Positions 38,786 through 45,514 of a stretch of DNA of 64,000 nt are shown here, in pieces (positions within the stretch are counted from its first letter, which is position 1; every line of letters starts with the position of its first letter). Source of the stretch: an uncultured Lachnospiraceae bacterium (GTDB lineage Bacteria; Bacillota; Clostridia; Lachnospirales; Lachnospiraceae); assembly GCA_910585905.1 (NCBI GenBank), contig CAJUID010000001.1:186001-250000 (forward strand), in the 5' to 3' direction. The position numbers were made by a program, and so were the translations under genes. Below the pieces are notes generated by a model, which saw only the letters and a program-made list of their open reading frames with translations, ran no database searches and was not told where the DNA came from.

Positions 38786-38919
38786 ATCTCTCCCCTCCAT
38801 TCTCTTTGCCAATTACAATTTATAGCACATTTCCCTGTGATCCAACAGACACATTACACTGATTTATTCCCACAAAATACCTTTTGATTCCAATATTACT
38901 ATTCTAAAATGAATAACTA

Positions 38920-38950
38920 CAGCGTTTTAAGATAATATCTTAAAACGCTG
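38920..38950. other. Perfect 14-bp stem-loop upstream of clpB
   Basis: CAGCGTTTTAAGAT, loop AAT, ATCTTAAAACGCTG. Only weak T-runs follow on either strand. It may be a terminator between hsp20 and clpB or a leader element of clpB. Confidence 0.6.
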
Positions 38951-38999
38951 CTGTTTCACTTATATGAAGCTGCCCGCAACATAGTAGTGTGCCAACAAG

Positions 39000-39066
39000 A
39001 AACGCAAAGAACTAAAGTTCTTTTAGCGTTTTTGCCAGGGTACAAGCGTATTCTGTACCCTTTTTT
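39000..39066. terminator. Two adjacent hairpins after hsp20
   Basis: AAACGC.AAGAACT/AGTTCTT..GCGTTT followed by TTTTT-type Ts, and GGGTACA/TGTACCC followed by TTTTTT. Both T-runs lie on the + strand. On the minus strand the first hairpin is followed by TTTCTTGTT and is the likelier hsp20 terminator. Confidence 0.65.
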
Positions 39067-39502
39067 ATCCTTCTATTGGAATATAATGTTTGTTTTCTAA
39101 TGCCTTTTTATCCATCTTTGGCACTGTCAGTTTCAAAATACCGTCTTCAAACTTAGCACGGATATCCTCCTGCTGCACTCCTTCCCCTACATAAAAGCTG
39201 CGGCTCATGCTGCCAGAATACCGCTCTCTCCTGATATATTTCCCTTCCTCGTCTTTTTCATCCCTATTAAGACCTTTGGAAGCCTGAATTGTCAAGTATC
39301 CGTTCTCCAATTTTGCAGTAACATCTTCCTTTTTAAAGCCTGGCAAATCAATATCCATCTCATACCCTTGACTTGTCTCTTTCACATCTGTTTTCATTAC
39401 ATTCTGTGTCTGCTTTCCATACAGGGCTTTTTCAATATTCGGAAATGAAAAGTCCATCCAATCATCAAATAAGTTCTCTCCAAAAATACTAGGCATTAAC
39501 AT
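39065..39502 (-). CDS. Small heat-shock protein, Hsp20/alpha-crystallin family
   Basis: 145-aa ATP-independent holdase. The alpha-crystallin domain runs from about residue 38 (KTDVKETSQGYEMDIDLPGFKKEDVTAKLENGYLTIQASK) to the conserved FEDGILKLTVPK. The flanking N-terminal arm is short and phenylalanine-rich, as in bacterial class A proteins. ATG behind AAGGAGG at eight bases. Its promoter overlaps a CIRCE operator, so HrcA is expected to repress it. ClpB, with a related function, lies downstream. Confidence 0.95.
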   Translation of the reverse strand: MLMPSIFGENLFDDWMDFSFPNIEKALYGKQTQNVMKTDVKETSQGYEMDIDLPGFKKEDVTAKLENGYLTIQASKGLNRDEKDEEGKYIRRERYSGSMSRSFYVGEGVQQEDIRAKFEDGILKLTVPKMDKKALENKHYIPIEG

Positions 39503-39605
39503 AAGTCATTCCTCCTTCAATAAAATGTGTTCCTACATTAACAATTGATTTTGGGAACTTGGGATTCGAATTGATTTTTTGTCCTCTTCCTTAGTTCTTG
39601 CATAT

Positions 39606-39634
39606 GTTATATCACTTATTGTTAGCACTGTCAA
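39606..39634 (-). promoter_or_regulatory. Sigma-A promoter of hsp20
   Basis: Minus strand TTGACA, 17 bases, TATAAC. The -35 overlaps the CIRCE element, about 105 nt before the hsp20 start. Confidence 0.8.
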
Positions 39635-39648
39635 TAGGTGAGTGCTAA
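39622..39648. promoter_or_regulatory. CIRCE element (HrcA operator)
   Basis: TTAGCACTG, 9 bases, GAGTGCTAA. It matches the CIRCE consensus TTAGCACTC-N9-GAGTGCTAA at 17 of 18 positions; the one change (G for C) is at the inner edge of the first arm. Confidence 0.93.
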
Positions 39649-39959
39649 TTTGTATAAGAAATTTACTTATACCAATTTTTCCCGATATTTCAGGGATTTT
39701 TAGTAGCCAACATCTATGAAGAATCCTTCCTTAACTGTCCATTTCTTTCAATCCGCTTGCTAATTGAAAAAAACATCAAAAACAAACGATATGTGATGTA
39801 TAATATAATGGTACAAAGCTTGTATATACCAATTTCTTCGGAGATAAACTACATCTCATCCGGGATTGCCTGAGCAAAAAATACAGATAGATGAAAGAAA
39901 TTTCAAAACTAACCAAAAACTAATAAAGGCTCCGTATAATTTATTTGGAGGTTTTTTCT

Positions 39960-40628
39960 ATGGACAAGAAGATTTTAATTATTGAAGATGAGAAGGCAAT
40001 ACAGAAAATATTGTCTGAACCACTCACCTTTGCCGGATATAACGTTACTACTGCATCAGATGGGCTGGAGGGTATCCGTACATTTCGAGAAAGGGATTTC
40101 GATCTCGTTTTACTGGATATCTTGCTGCCAAAAATTGATGGATATACTGTGTGTGAAATGATACGACAGGAGTCACAAATTCCCATCGTTCTTTTAACCG
40201 CACTTGACACAGAAGAGGACCAGATTAAAGGCTTTGACAAACTGGCGGATGACTATATTACAAAACCATTTTCTATCAAGCTCGTATTAAAGCGTGTGGA
40301 AGCCCTTTTGCGGCGGGCATCTTTGGATATAGTGTCAGACACGATCCGTTATAGAGAAATCACTTTGAGTGAAACAGAACGCAAGGTTACTATCTCTGGA
40401 AGCGAAGTAGCACTGACCCACTTGGAGTTTGAGATATTATTGCTATTCCTAAAAAACAGGGGACGTGTTTTTACAAGGGACGACCTGCTAAATCTCGTTT
40501 GGGGCTATGACTTTGCGGGGGATGAAAAAGGTGTGAACTTCCACATCATGAATTTACGCAAAAAATTAAATGTAGATTATATCGAAACAGTCAGGGGGGT
40601 GGGATATAGAATTGCGAAAGAAGATTAG
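39960..40628 (+). CDS. OmpR-family DNA-binding response regulator
   Basis: 222 aa. The receiver domain has the acidic pair in IIEDEKAIQ, the phosphoacceptor aspartate in DLVLLDILLPKIDGY (about 52) and the lysine in DYITKPFS. The C-terminal winged helix has LTHLEFEILLLFLKNRGRVFTRDDLLNLVWGYDFAGDEKGVNFHIMNLRKKL. The ATG at 39960 follows GGAGG; five earlier codons in frame are unlikely to be translated. It overlaps the kinase gene by 17 nt. The layout resembles VanR/VanS-type pairs, but targets are unknown. Confidence 0.93.
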   Translation: MDKKILIIEDEKAIQKILSEPLTFAGYNVTTASDGLEGIRTFRERDFDLVLLDILLPKIDGYTVCEMIRQESQIPIVLLTALDTEEDQIKGFDKLADDYITKPFSIKLVLKRVEALLRRASLDIVSDTIRYREITLSETERKVTISGSEVALTHLEFEILLLFLKNRGRVFTRDDLLNLVWGYDFAGDEKGVNFHIMNLRKKLNVDYIETVRGVGYRIAKED

Positions 40629-41997
40629 AAACAGTTTAAGTATAAAGGTGTTTTTGTGGGTCTTTTCTGCCCTTACGATTTGCAGTGTATTGATTTATGG
40701 AATTGTATTTACCGTCCTTCCCAAACAGTATCAAATTACCTCAAACAAACAATTAGATACCAACACACAAATTCTCGTATCAAAATTACAGAATATGTGT
40801 TACGAGGATGCAGTAAAAGAAATCTATAATTTTTGCATTCAAAACAACTCGATAGCTATCTTAAATGATGAAAATGAAACCTTAAGCTTCGGTGAAATCA
40901 AATCAGAGAACTTCATGGTTTCGACATCAAGTATTGCAACAACCGTTACTTTCTCAAATAGTGAAGTAGAATACGCACTTGTGATATCTTCTACATCAAA
41001 AACAGCAGATCTCATTTCGATTCTTATGCTACGCTTCTTACCAGCCATTCTCGCAATGATACTTTTGCTGTCCTTTTTAAGTGCCTTTATTTGCAGCAAG
41101 GTTATTGTCACCCCCATTGCAAAGATTAGCCAAATCTCTAAACGAATGACATCACTTGACATGACTTGGAAATGTGATATTGAGAGCAATGATGAGATTG
41201 GCGTACTTGCCTCCAGTCTTAATACAATGGCAGACCAATTACAAGAAACAATGAAAGAATTAACAAATGCAAACAATCAGCTGAAAGATGATGTGGAAAA
41301 ATTCAAATCGTTAGAAGAACAACGAAGAAACTTTTTTGCAGCAGTATCCCACGAGTTGAAAACTCCGCTGACCATCTTAAAAGGACAAATCGAAAATATG
41401 ATTTTGGGATATGGTGATTATCGAAATCATGATAAATACCTGCCTGAAGCGCTAAAATCATCCGAAACGATAGAGCAACTTGTAAAAGAGATTATTACCA
41501 TCTCCAAAATGGAAAGCATGGATTTACAAAATACCTTGCAGGAGATTTCACTAAAACAAACCACAAACAACACAGTACAGGCCATTTTGCCTTTTGCGCA
41601 GGATAAGAAAATTAGGATACACCAAAATATCAGTACCGATGTAGTTTTATTTGTCAATCCAAACCTTTGGAATAAGGCCCTATCTAATATTCTTGGAAAT
41701 GCAGTTCGACATTCTCCCTGCGGTGAAGATGTCTTTATATCCTTACAATCCTGTGAAAATGCAACTGCCCTCGTTATTCAAAATACTGGGGTGTCTATTC
41801 CAGAGACGGACCTTCCTCATATGTTCACGCCGTTTTATCGGACAGACAGATCAAGGAGCAAAACAACTGGTGGAAGCGGCCTGGGGCTATATATTGTCAA
41901 GACAATTCTCGACCTACACAGTATGGCCTATTGTATAAAGAACACGGAGCAAGGTGTGGCCTTTTTCCTCTATTTTTCTGACACAGACAGAAATTGA
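40612..41997 (+). CDS. Sensor histidine kinase
   Basis: 461-aa membrane kinase partnered with the preceding regulator. TM1 is at about 12-33, an extracytoplasmic region of about 100 residues follows, then TM2 at about 140-165 and HAMP to 225. The H-box is FFAAVSHELKTPLTILKG (about 248). The ATP-binding domain has GNAVRHSP (N box), IQNTGVSIPETDLPHMFTPFYR and GGSGLGLYIVK. The start is a TTG inside the regulator gene behind GGGGGTGGG. Signal unknown. A NifX-like relic begins two bases after its stop. Confidence 0.93.
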   Translation: MRKKIRNSLSIKVFLWVFSALTICSVLIYGIVFTVLPKQYQITSNKQLDTNTQILVSKLQNMCYEDAVKEIYNFCIQNNSIAILNDENETLSFGEIKSENFMVSTSSIATTVTFSNSEVEYALVISSTSKTADLISILMLRFLPAILAMILLLSFLSAFICSKVIVTPIAKISQISKRMTSLDMTWKCDIESNDEIGVLASSLNTMADQLQETMKELTNANNQLKDDVEKFKSLEEQRRNFFAAVSHELKTPLTILKGQIENMILGYGDYRNHDKYLPEALKSSETIEQLVKEIITISKMESMDLQNTLQEISLKQTTNNTVQAILPFAQDKKIRIHQNISTDVVLFVNPNLWNKALSNILGNAVRHSPCGEDVFISLQSCENATALVIQNTGVSIPETDLPHMFTPFYRTDRSRSKTTGGSGLGLYIVKTILDLHSMAYCIKNTEQGVAFFLYFSDTDRN

Positions 41998-41998
41998 C

Positions 41999-42100
41999 AT
42001 GCTTATCTGTGGCGGTATCGGCGGCGGTACCTAGGCAGCGCTTTCCAATGCGGGGATTCAGTTATACGGGGATGTAACCGGAACAGCAGATTTTTTCTAA
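41999..42100 (+). pseudogene. Relic of a NifX/NifB-family (dinitrogenase iron-molybdenum cofactor) protein
   Basis: The frame from ATG at 41999 reads MLICGGIGGGT, a TAG stop, then AALSNAGIQLYGDVTGTADFF. This matches the conserved LICGGIGGGA..AL..AGI.LY.GVxGxAD segment of the small NifX/YjfX-like domain proteins. N- and C-terminal parts are absent and the glycine loop is broken by the stop. It is wedged between the histidine kinase stop and repeat copy D. Confidence 0.75.
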
Positions 42101-42118
42101 GTGCTTTTCTTAACAAAA

Positions 42119-42261
42119 GTCAAATACCCCGCTGCAAGCAACGGGGCATGACTTAGCTTCTTTTTAGCAAGTTCGCCCCAGAGGGGCGGGGTATTTGACC
42201 CTCGCGGCAGTCGCCAAATGCGAGCAAGCTCGCGCTTGGCTCGTTGCTTCGCGGAAATAAA
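42119..42261 (+). repeat. Dispersed palindromic repeat, copy D (full length)
   Basis: 143 bp. Ends of the left module form a perfect 14-bp inverted repeat, GTCAAATACCCCGC (42119) and GCGGGGTATTTGAC (42186). Inside lie CCCCG/CGGGG and GCCCC-AGA-GGGGC hairpins. The right module is GCCAA.TGCGAGC-AA-GCTCGCG.TTGGC with an outer CGCG.CA/TG..CGCG stem. It differs from copy F at a single base (42143). Confidence 0.9.
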
Positions 42262-42360
42262 GAGAACAAAAAAAGAACTATCAAAAAATAGTCCTAACAA
42301 ATAACAAACTCTTTAAATTTTATGATATATCCTTACTTACAACCACCGAAAATACAAAAG

Positions 42361-42433
42361 TGCGCGATCAGGGGTTCGAACCCTGGACACCCTGATTAAG
42401 AGTCAGGTGCTCTGCCAGCTGAGCTAATCGCGC
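42361..42433 (-). tRNA. tRNA-Lys (anticodon CTT)
   Basis: 73-nt cloverleaf: acceptor GCGCGAT/ATCGCGC with discriminator A, D-arm GCTCAGCTGGCAGAGC, anticodon stem CCTGA/TCAGG with loop CTCTTAA (anticodon CTT), and T-arm CCAGGGTTCGAACCCTG. CCA is not encoded. It reads on the minus strand between repeat copy D and a + strand aminotransferase. Confidence 0.96.
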
Positions 42434-42579
42434 TTATTTCTAATGCTTCAACAGCAACATTGGTATAATATCAAAAAAAACCAAAAAAAGCAAGCCCTTT
42501 TTGCAAAAAAAAAAAATAAATTTTTGTTAATCTAATGTCTCCCTTCACGGCTAATTTCAGAAAATAGACAAAATGTCTT

Positions 42580-42608
42580 TTGACCCCAACATTTTATTAT
42601 GCTATTAT
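42580..42608 (+). promoter_or_regulatory. Candidate sigma-A promoter of the aminotransferase gene
   Basis: TTGACC, 17 bases, TATTAT, about 53 nt before the ATG at 42661. Confidence 0.7.
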
Positions 42609-42660
42609 TATGATGCCAGAGTCAAGAGGTATGGACGGATTTAAGGAAGGATTGATAATA

Positions 42661-43845
42661 ATGATTGCAAAAAGAATGTTAAAATATGTAGAGGGTAGTT
42701 CTGTTACCAGAGCTATGTTTGAGGAAGGTAAACGCCTGGCATCTCTATATGGGGCAGAAAATGTCTTTGATTTTAGTTTAGGAAATCCAAGTGTAGAACC
42801 ACCATTGGCAGTAAAGGAACACATCATTAAGATATTAAATAAGCTTCCTCCAAATAAAATACATGGATATATGAATAATGCAGGACATGAAGAGGTGCGT
42901 GAGGCAGTTGCTATGTCGCTCAACCAGAAATTCGAGACAAATTTTGATAAAATGAATATTATCATGACTGTGGGGGCTGCCGGCGGCCTAAACGTAATCT
43001 TAAAGACAATTCTAGATGCCGGTGATGAAGTAATCGCATTTGCCCCTTATTTTGGAGAATATAATAATTATGTAGCAAATTACGATGGGATAATGGTAGC
43101 AATATCCCCTAATATCCCAAGTTTCCAGCCAAATTTGGAAGAATTCGCTAGTAAGATTACAGAAAAAACAAAAGCGGTAATTGTAAATACGCCAAATAAC
43201 CCTACTGGGGTAGTTTACTCTGAAGAAACAATCATAAAAATGGCCAAGATTTTGGAGGAAAAACAAAATAAATTTGGAACAGCAATTTATTTAATCTCAG
43301 ATGAGCCTTACCGTGAATTGGCCTATGACGGTGTCAAAGTCCCATATCTGACAAAATATTATAAGAATACAATTGTAGGGTATTCCTACAGCAAATCCCT
43401 GTCCCTTCCAGGAGAACGTATTGGCTATCTTGTGATTCCAAGAGAAGCGGATGATTTTGAAAATCTGGTAAATGCGGCAACCATTGCAACCAGGATTCTT
43501 GGATTTGTTAATGCACCATCCTTACAGCAGCTTGCAGTTGCAGAATGCTTGAATGAAACAACCGACATTACAACATATGATACAAACCGAAAGCTGTTAT
43601 ATCAAAAATTGACAACACTTGGTTTTGAATGTGCAAAACCGGAAGGTGCATTTTATATGTGGGTAAAAACACCAAATCAGGATGACAATGCTTTCGTGGC
43701 TAAAGCAAAGGAATTTAATCTGCTTTTTGTGCCAGGGAGCGCCTTTATGTGCCCAGGATATGTACGCATCGCGTACTGTGTTGATCAAACTATGTTAAAA
43801 CGTTCCTTTGCATCCTTTGAAAAACTCGCTGAAGCCATGGCTTGA
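42661..43845 (+). CDS. Class I/II PLP-dependent aminotransferase (AspB-like)
   Basis: 394 aa, fold-type I. The substrate/PLP motifs are FDFSLGNPSVEPP, TVGAAGGLNVILKT, the VNTPNNPTGVVYS loop, the ISDEPYRELAYDG aspartate/tyrosine, and the Schiff-base lysine in YSYSKSLSLPGERIGYLV; the C-terminal arginine is in CPGYVRIAYC. The substrate is not defined by these. The ATG at 42661 follows AAGGAAGG; an upstream extension from 42580 would overlap the promoter. hisC follows about 190 nt later. Confidence 0.92.
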   Translation: MIAKRMLKYVEGSSVTRAMFEEGKRLASLYGAENVFDFSLGNPSVEPPLAVKEHIIKILNKLPPNKIHGYMNNAGHEEVREAVAMSLNQKFETNFDKMNIIMTVGAAGGLNVILKTILDAGDEVIAFAPYFGEYNNYVANYDGIMVAISPNIPSFQPNLEEFASKITEKTKAVIVNTPNNPTGVVYSEETIIKMAKILEEKQNKFGTAIYLISDEPYRELAYDGVKVPYLTKYYKNTIVGYSYSKSLSLPGERIGYLVIPREADDFENLVNAATIATRILGFVNAPSLQQLAVAECLNETTDITTYDTNRKLLYQKLTTLGFECAKPEGAFYMWVKTPNQDDNAFVAKAKEFNLLFVPGSAFMCPGYVRIAYCVDQTMLKRSFASFEKLAEAMA

Positions 43846-43849
43846 AAGA

Positions 43850-43882
43850 GTCAAATACCCCACTGCAGAGTAACGAAGCATG
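43850..43882 (+). repeat. Dispersed palindromic repeat, copy E (left end only)
   Basis: GTCAAATACCCCACTGCAGA, then GTAACGAAGCATG. It shares the ACTGCAGAG loop variant with copy C, decays after the first hairpin arm, and lies 5 nt after the aminotransferase stop. Confidence 0.65.
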
Positions 43883-43955
43883 TTGTGTACACTGCAACAA
43901 TGACTAATGAAAGAAATAATGAGAAAGGTGAAAGAAAAAAAGAAGGAAGGACAAA

Positions 43956-44000
43956 ATGCAAACACATATCTTTCACCCTTTGTGTTTGCGCCTCAAGTGA
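43956..44000 (+). CDS. Candidate 14-residue leader peptide upstream of hisC
   Basis: ATG with an ideal ribosome binding site (AAGGAAGG, five-base spacing) opens a frame coding MQTHIFHPLCLRLK, ending TGA at 43998-44000. It contains two histidines. The first half (GCAAACACA) can pair with TGTGTTTGC in the second half, and the stop codon lies inside the 5' arm of the following hairpin. The layout is that of a regulatory leader peptide. There is no experimental support and the peptide is too short for homology, so this is a candidate. Confidence 0.5.
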   Translation: MQTHIFHPLCLRLK

Positions 44001-44025
44001 AAATATAAAGATTTTCACTTGAGGC
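43990..44025 (+). promoter_or_regulatory. Stem-loop that can mask the hisC ribosome binding site
   Basis: A perfect 15-bp stem, GCCTCAAGTGAAAAT, loop ATAAAG, ATTTTCACTTGAGGC. The 3' arm contains GAGG, the only SD-like sequence before the hisC ATG (14 bases further on). No T-run follows, so it is not a normal terminator. Confidence 0.7.
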
Positions 44026-44037
44026 TCGGTACAAATT

Positions 44038-45105
44038 ATGAGTAACTGGAGAGATAATTTAAGAAAAATAGAACCTTATGTCCCAGGAGAACAGCCTGAT
44101 TTTCCGGATATGATTAAATTAAACACAAATGAAAACCCGTACCCTCCATCCCCTAAAGTACGAGAGGTTATGGAACATTTTGACGAGAGCAAGCTCCGGC
44201 TATATCCAGACCCCGCATCATCCAGGCTTGTCCAGGCTATAGCCGATTACAATAACGTAAAAAATAGCCAGGTATTTGTAGGTGTTGGATCAGATGATGT
44301 ACTCGCGATTGCATTTATGGCATTTTTTAATTCGAAAAAGCCGATTCTATTTGCAGACATTACCTATTCCTTTTATGATGTCTGGGCAGAATTATTTCGG
44401 ATCCCTTATGAAAAAGTTCCACTCAACGATAAATTTGAAATCGTCCCTTCCGATTATTATCGTGAAAATGGCGGCGTAATTATCGCTAATCCAAATGCAC
44501 CAACTGGAATTGCCCAAAGCATCAATGCACTGGAAGATATTATACAGCATAATCAGGATGTCGTGGTAATTATTGACGAAGCGTATGTGGATTTTAGCAG
44601 CCAGACAGCCTTAAATTTGATCCAAAAATATGACAATGTCCTGATTGTCCAAACCTATTCAAAATCCCGCTCCCTTGCTGGAATGAGGATTGGCCATGCT
44701 TTTGGGAGTGAAGAATTAATCTCCGCCTTAAACGATGTAAGATATTCATTTAACAGTTATCCTATGACCAGGCTATCTGTTGAGATTGGCGCCGCAGTAA
44801 TTACGGATACTGATTATTTTGAGCAGACAAAGAAAAAAGTCATTGCAACCCGTGAGTGGGTCAAAAGAGAACTGATTAGACTTGGATTTACTTTTGGCGA
44901 TTCTATGACAAACTTTATTTTCGCAACCCATGATAGAGTTCCCGCTCAGGTTATTTTTGATAAATTGCGCGAAAAACATATATTTGTCCGCCATTTTTCT
45001 GCTCCGCGAATTGATAACTATCTTCGTATTTCTATTGGCACAGAGGAGGAAATGAGACGTTTTCTAAATGAAGTGGCAGCAATTATAGAAGAATATCGGG
45101 GGTAA
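44038..45105 (+). CDS. hisC: Histidinol-phosphate aminotransferase HisC
   Basis: 355 aa. It converts imidazole-acetol phosphate to histidinol phosphate in histidine synthesis. Family signatures: RKIEPYVPGEQP and KLNTNENPYPPSPKV at the start, LYPDPASSRLVQAIA, ANPNAPTG, VVIIDEAYVDF, the PLP lysine in QTYSKSRSLAGMRIGHAFG, and YLRISIG near the end. No other his gene is nearby. The ATG has no free SD: the GAGG lies in a hairpin, pointing to translational control. A small open frame follows 4 nt after the stop. Confidence 0.93.
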   Translation: MSNWRDNLRKIEPYVPGEQPDFPDMIKLNTNENPYPPSPKVREVMEHFDESKLRLYPDPASSRLVQAIADYNNVKNSQVFVGVGSDDVLAIAFMAFFNSKKPILFADITYSFYDVWAELFRIPYEKVPLNDKFEIVPSDYYRENGGVIIANPNAPTGIAQSINALEDIIQHNQDVVVIIDEAYVDFSSQTALNLIQKYDNVLIVQTYSKSRSLAGMRIGHAFGSEELISALNDVRYSFNSYPMTRLSVEIGAAVITDTDYFEQTKKKVIATREWVKRELIRLGFTFGDSMTNFIFATHDRVPAQVIFDKLREKHIFVRHFSAPRIDNYLRISIGTEEEMRRFLNEVAAIIEEYRG

Positions 45106-45109
45106 AACA

Positions 45110-45217
45110 ATGGAATATTTTGGAGTATTTGCATTTATTCTTTGTATTTGGCTTCTTGCTGGGCCTTCCCATCCATCAAATATGAAAAAGCTATATACTT
45201 TTAATCCGCAACTATAA
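45110..45217 (+). CDS. Small hydrophobic protein, 35 aa, possibly truncated
   Basis: Begins MEYFGVFAFILCIWLLAGP and continues with a short polar tail to PQL. The first 18 residues form one membrane segment. GGGGG of the hisC 3' end serves as a ribosome binding site and only 4 nt separate the genes. Small MEYFGVFAF-type membrane proteins with a longer charged coiled tail exist in Firmicutes; this looks like one that lost its tail. Low certainty that it is expressed. Confidence 0.4.
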   Translation: MEYFGVFAFILCIWLLAGPSHPSNMKKLYTFNPQL

Positions 45218-45280
45218 AAGATGGCATAGCCGGACGGTTTTACACATGATCTTTGAATGTCCATGAATTGTAACAACTTA

Positions 45281-45423
45281 GTCAAATACCCCGCTGCAAG
45301 CAACAGGGCATGACTTAGCTTCTTTTTAGCAAGTTCGCCCCAGAGGGGCGGGGTATTTGACCCTCGCGGCAGTCGCCAAATGCGAGCAAGCTCGCGCTTG
45401 GCTCGTTGCTTCGCGGAAATAAA
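45281..45423 (+). repeat. Dispersed palindromic repeat, copy F (full length)
   Basis: 143 bp, identical to copy D except for A instead of G at 45305, which spoils one base pair of the first CCCCG/CGGGG hairpin. D and F are direct repeats 3162 bp apart, flanking tRNA-Lys, the aminotransferase and hisC. Confidence 0.9.
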
Positions 45424-45514
45424 TACCTTGCTGAAAAACTTATTTTTCTACTAGGAATTATCTGGCATTAGTGCTATTATATTCTTAAGATAGTTTTTAA
45501 GGAGGGTGATGATA

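Noticed and set aside
42097..42300. 67-codon minus-strand frame over repeat copy D
   Set aside because: It is the translation of the palindromic repeat. Similar frames arise from other copies, it has no ribosome binding site and no protein character.
43846..44037. T-box riboswitch before hisC
   Set aside because: The roughly 190-nt region lacks the conserved T-box sequence and a specifier-loop architecture; the leader-peptide hairpin explains it better.
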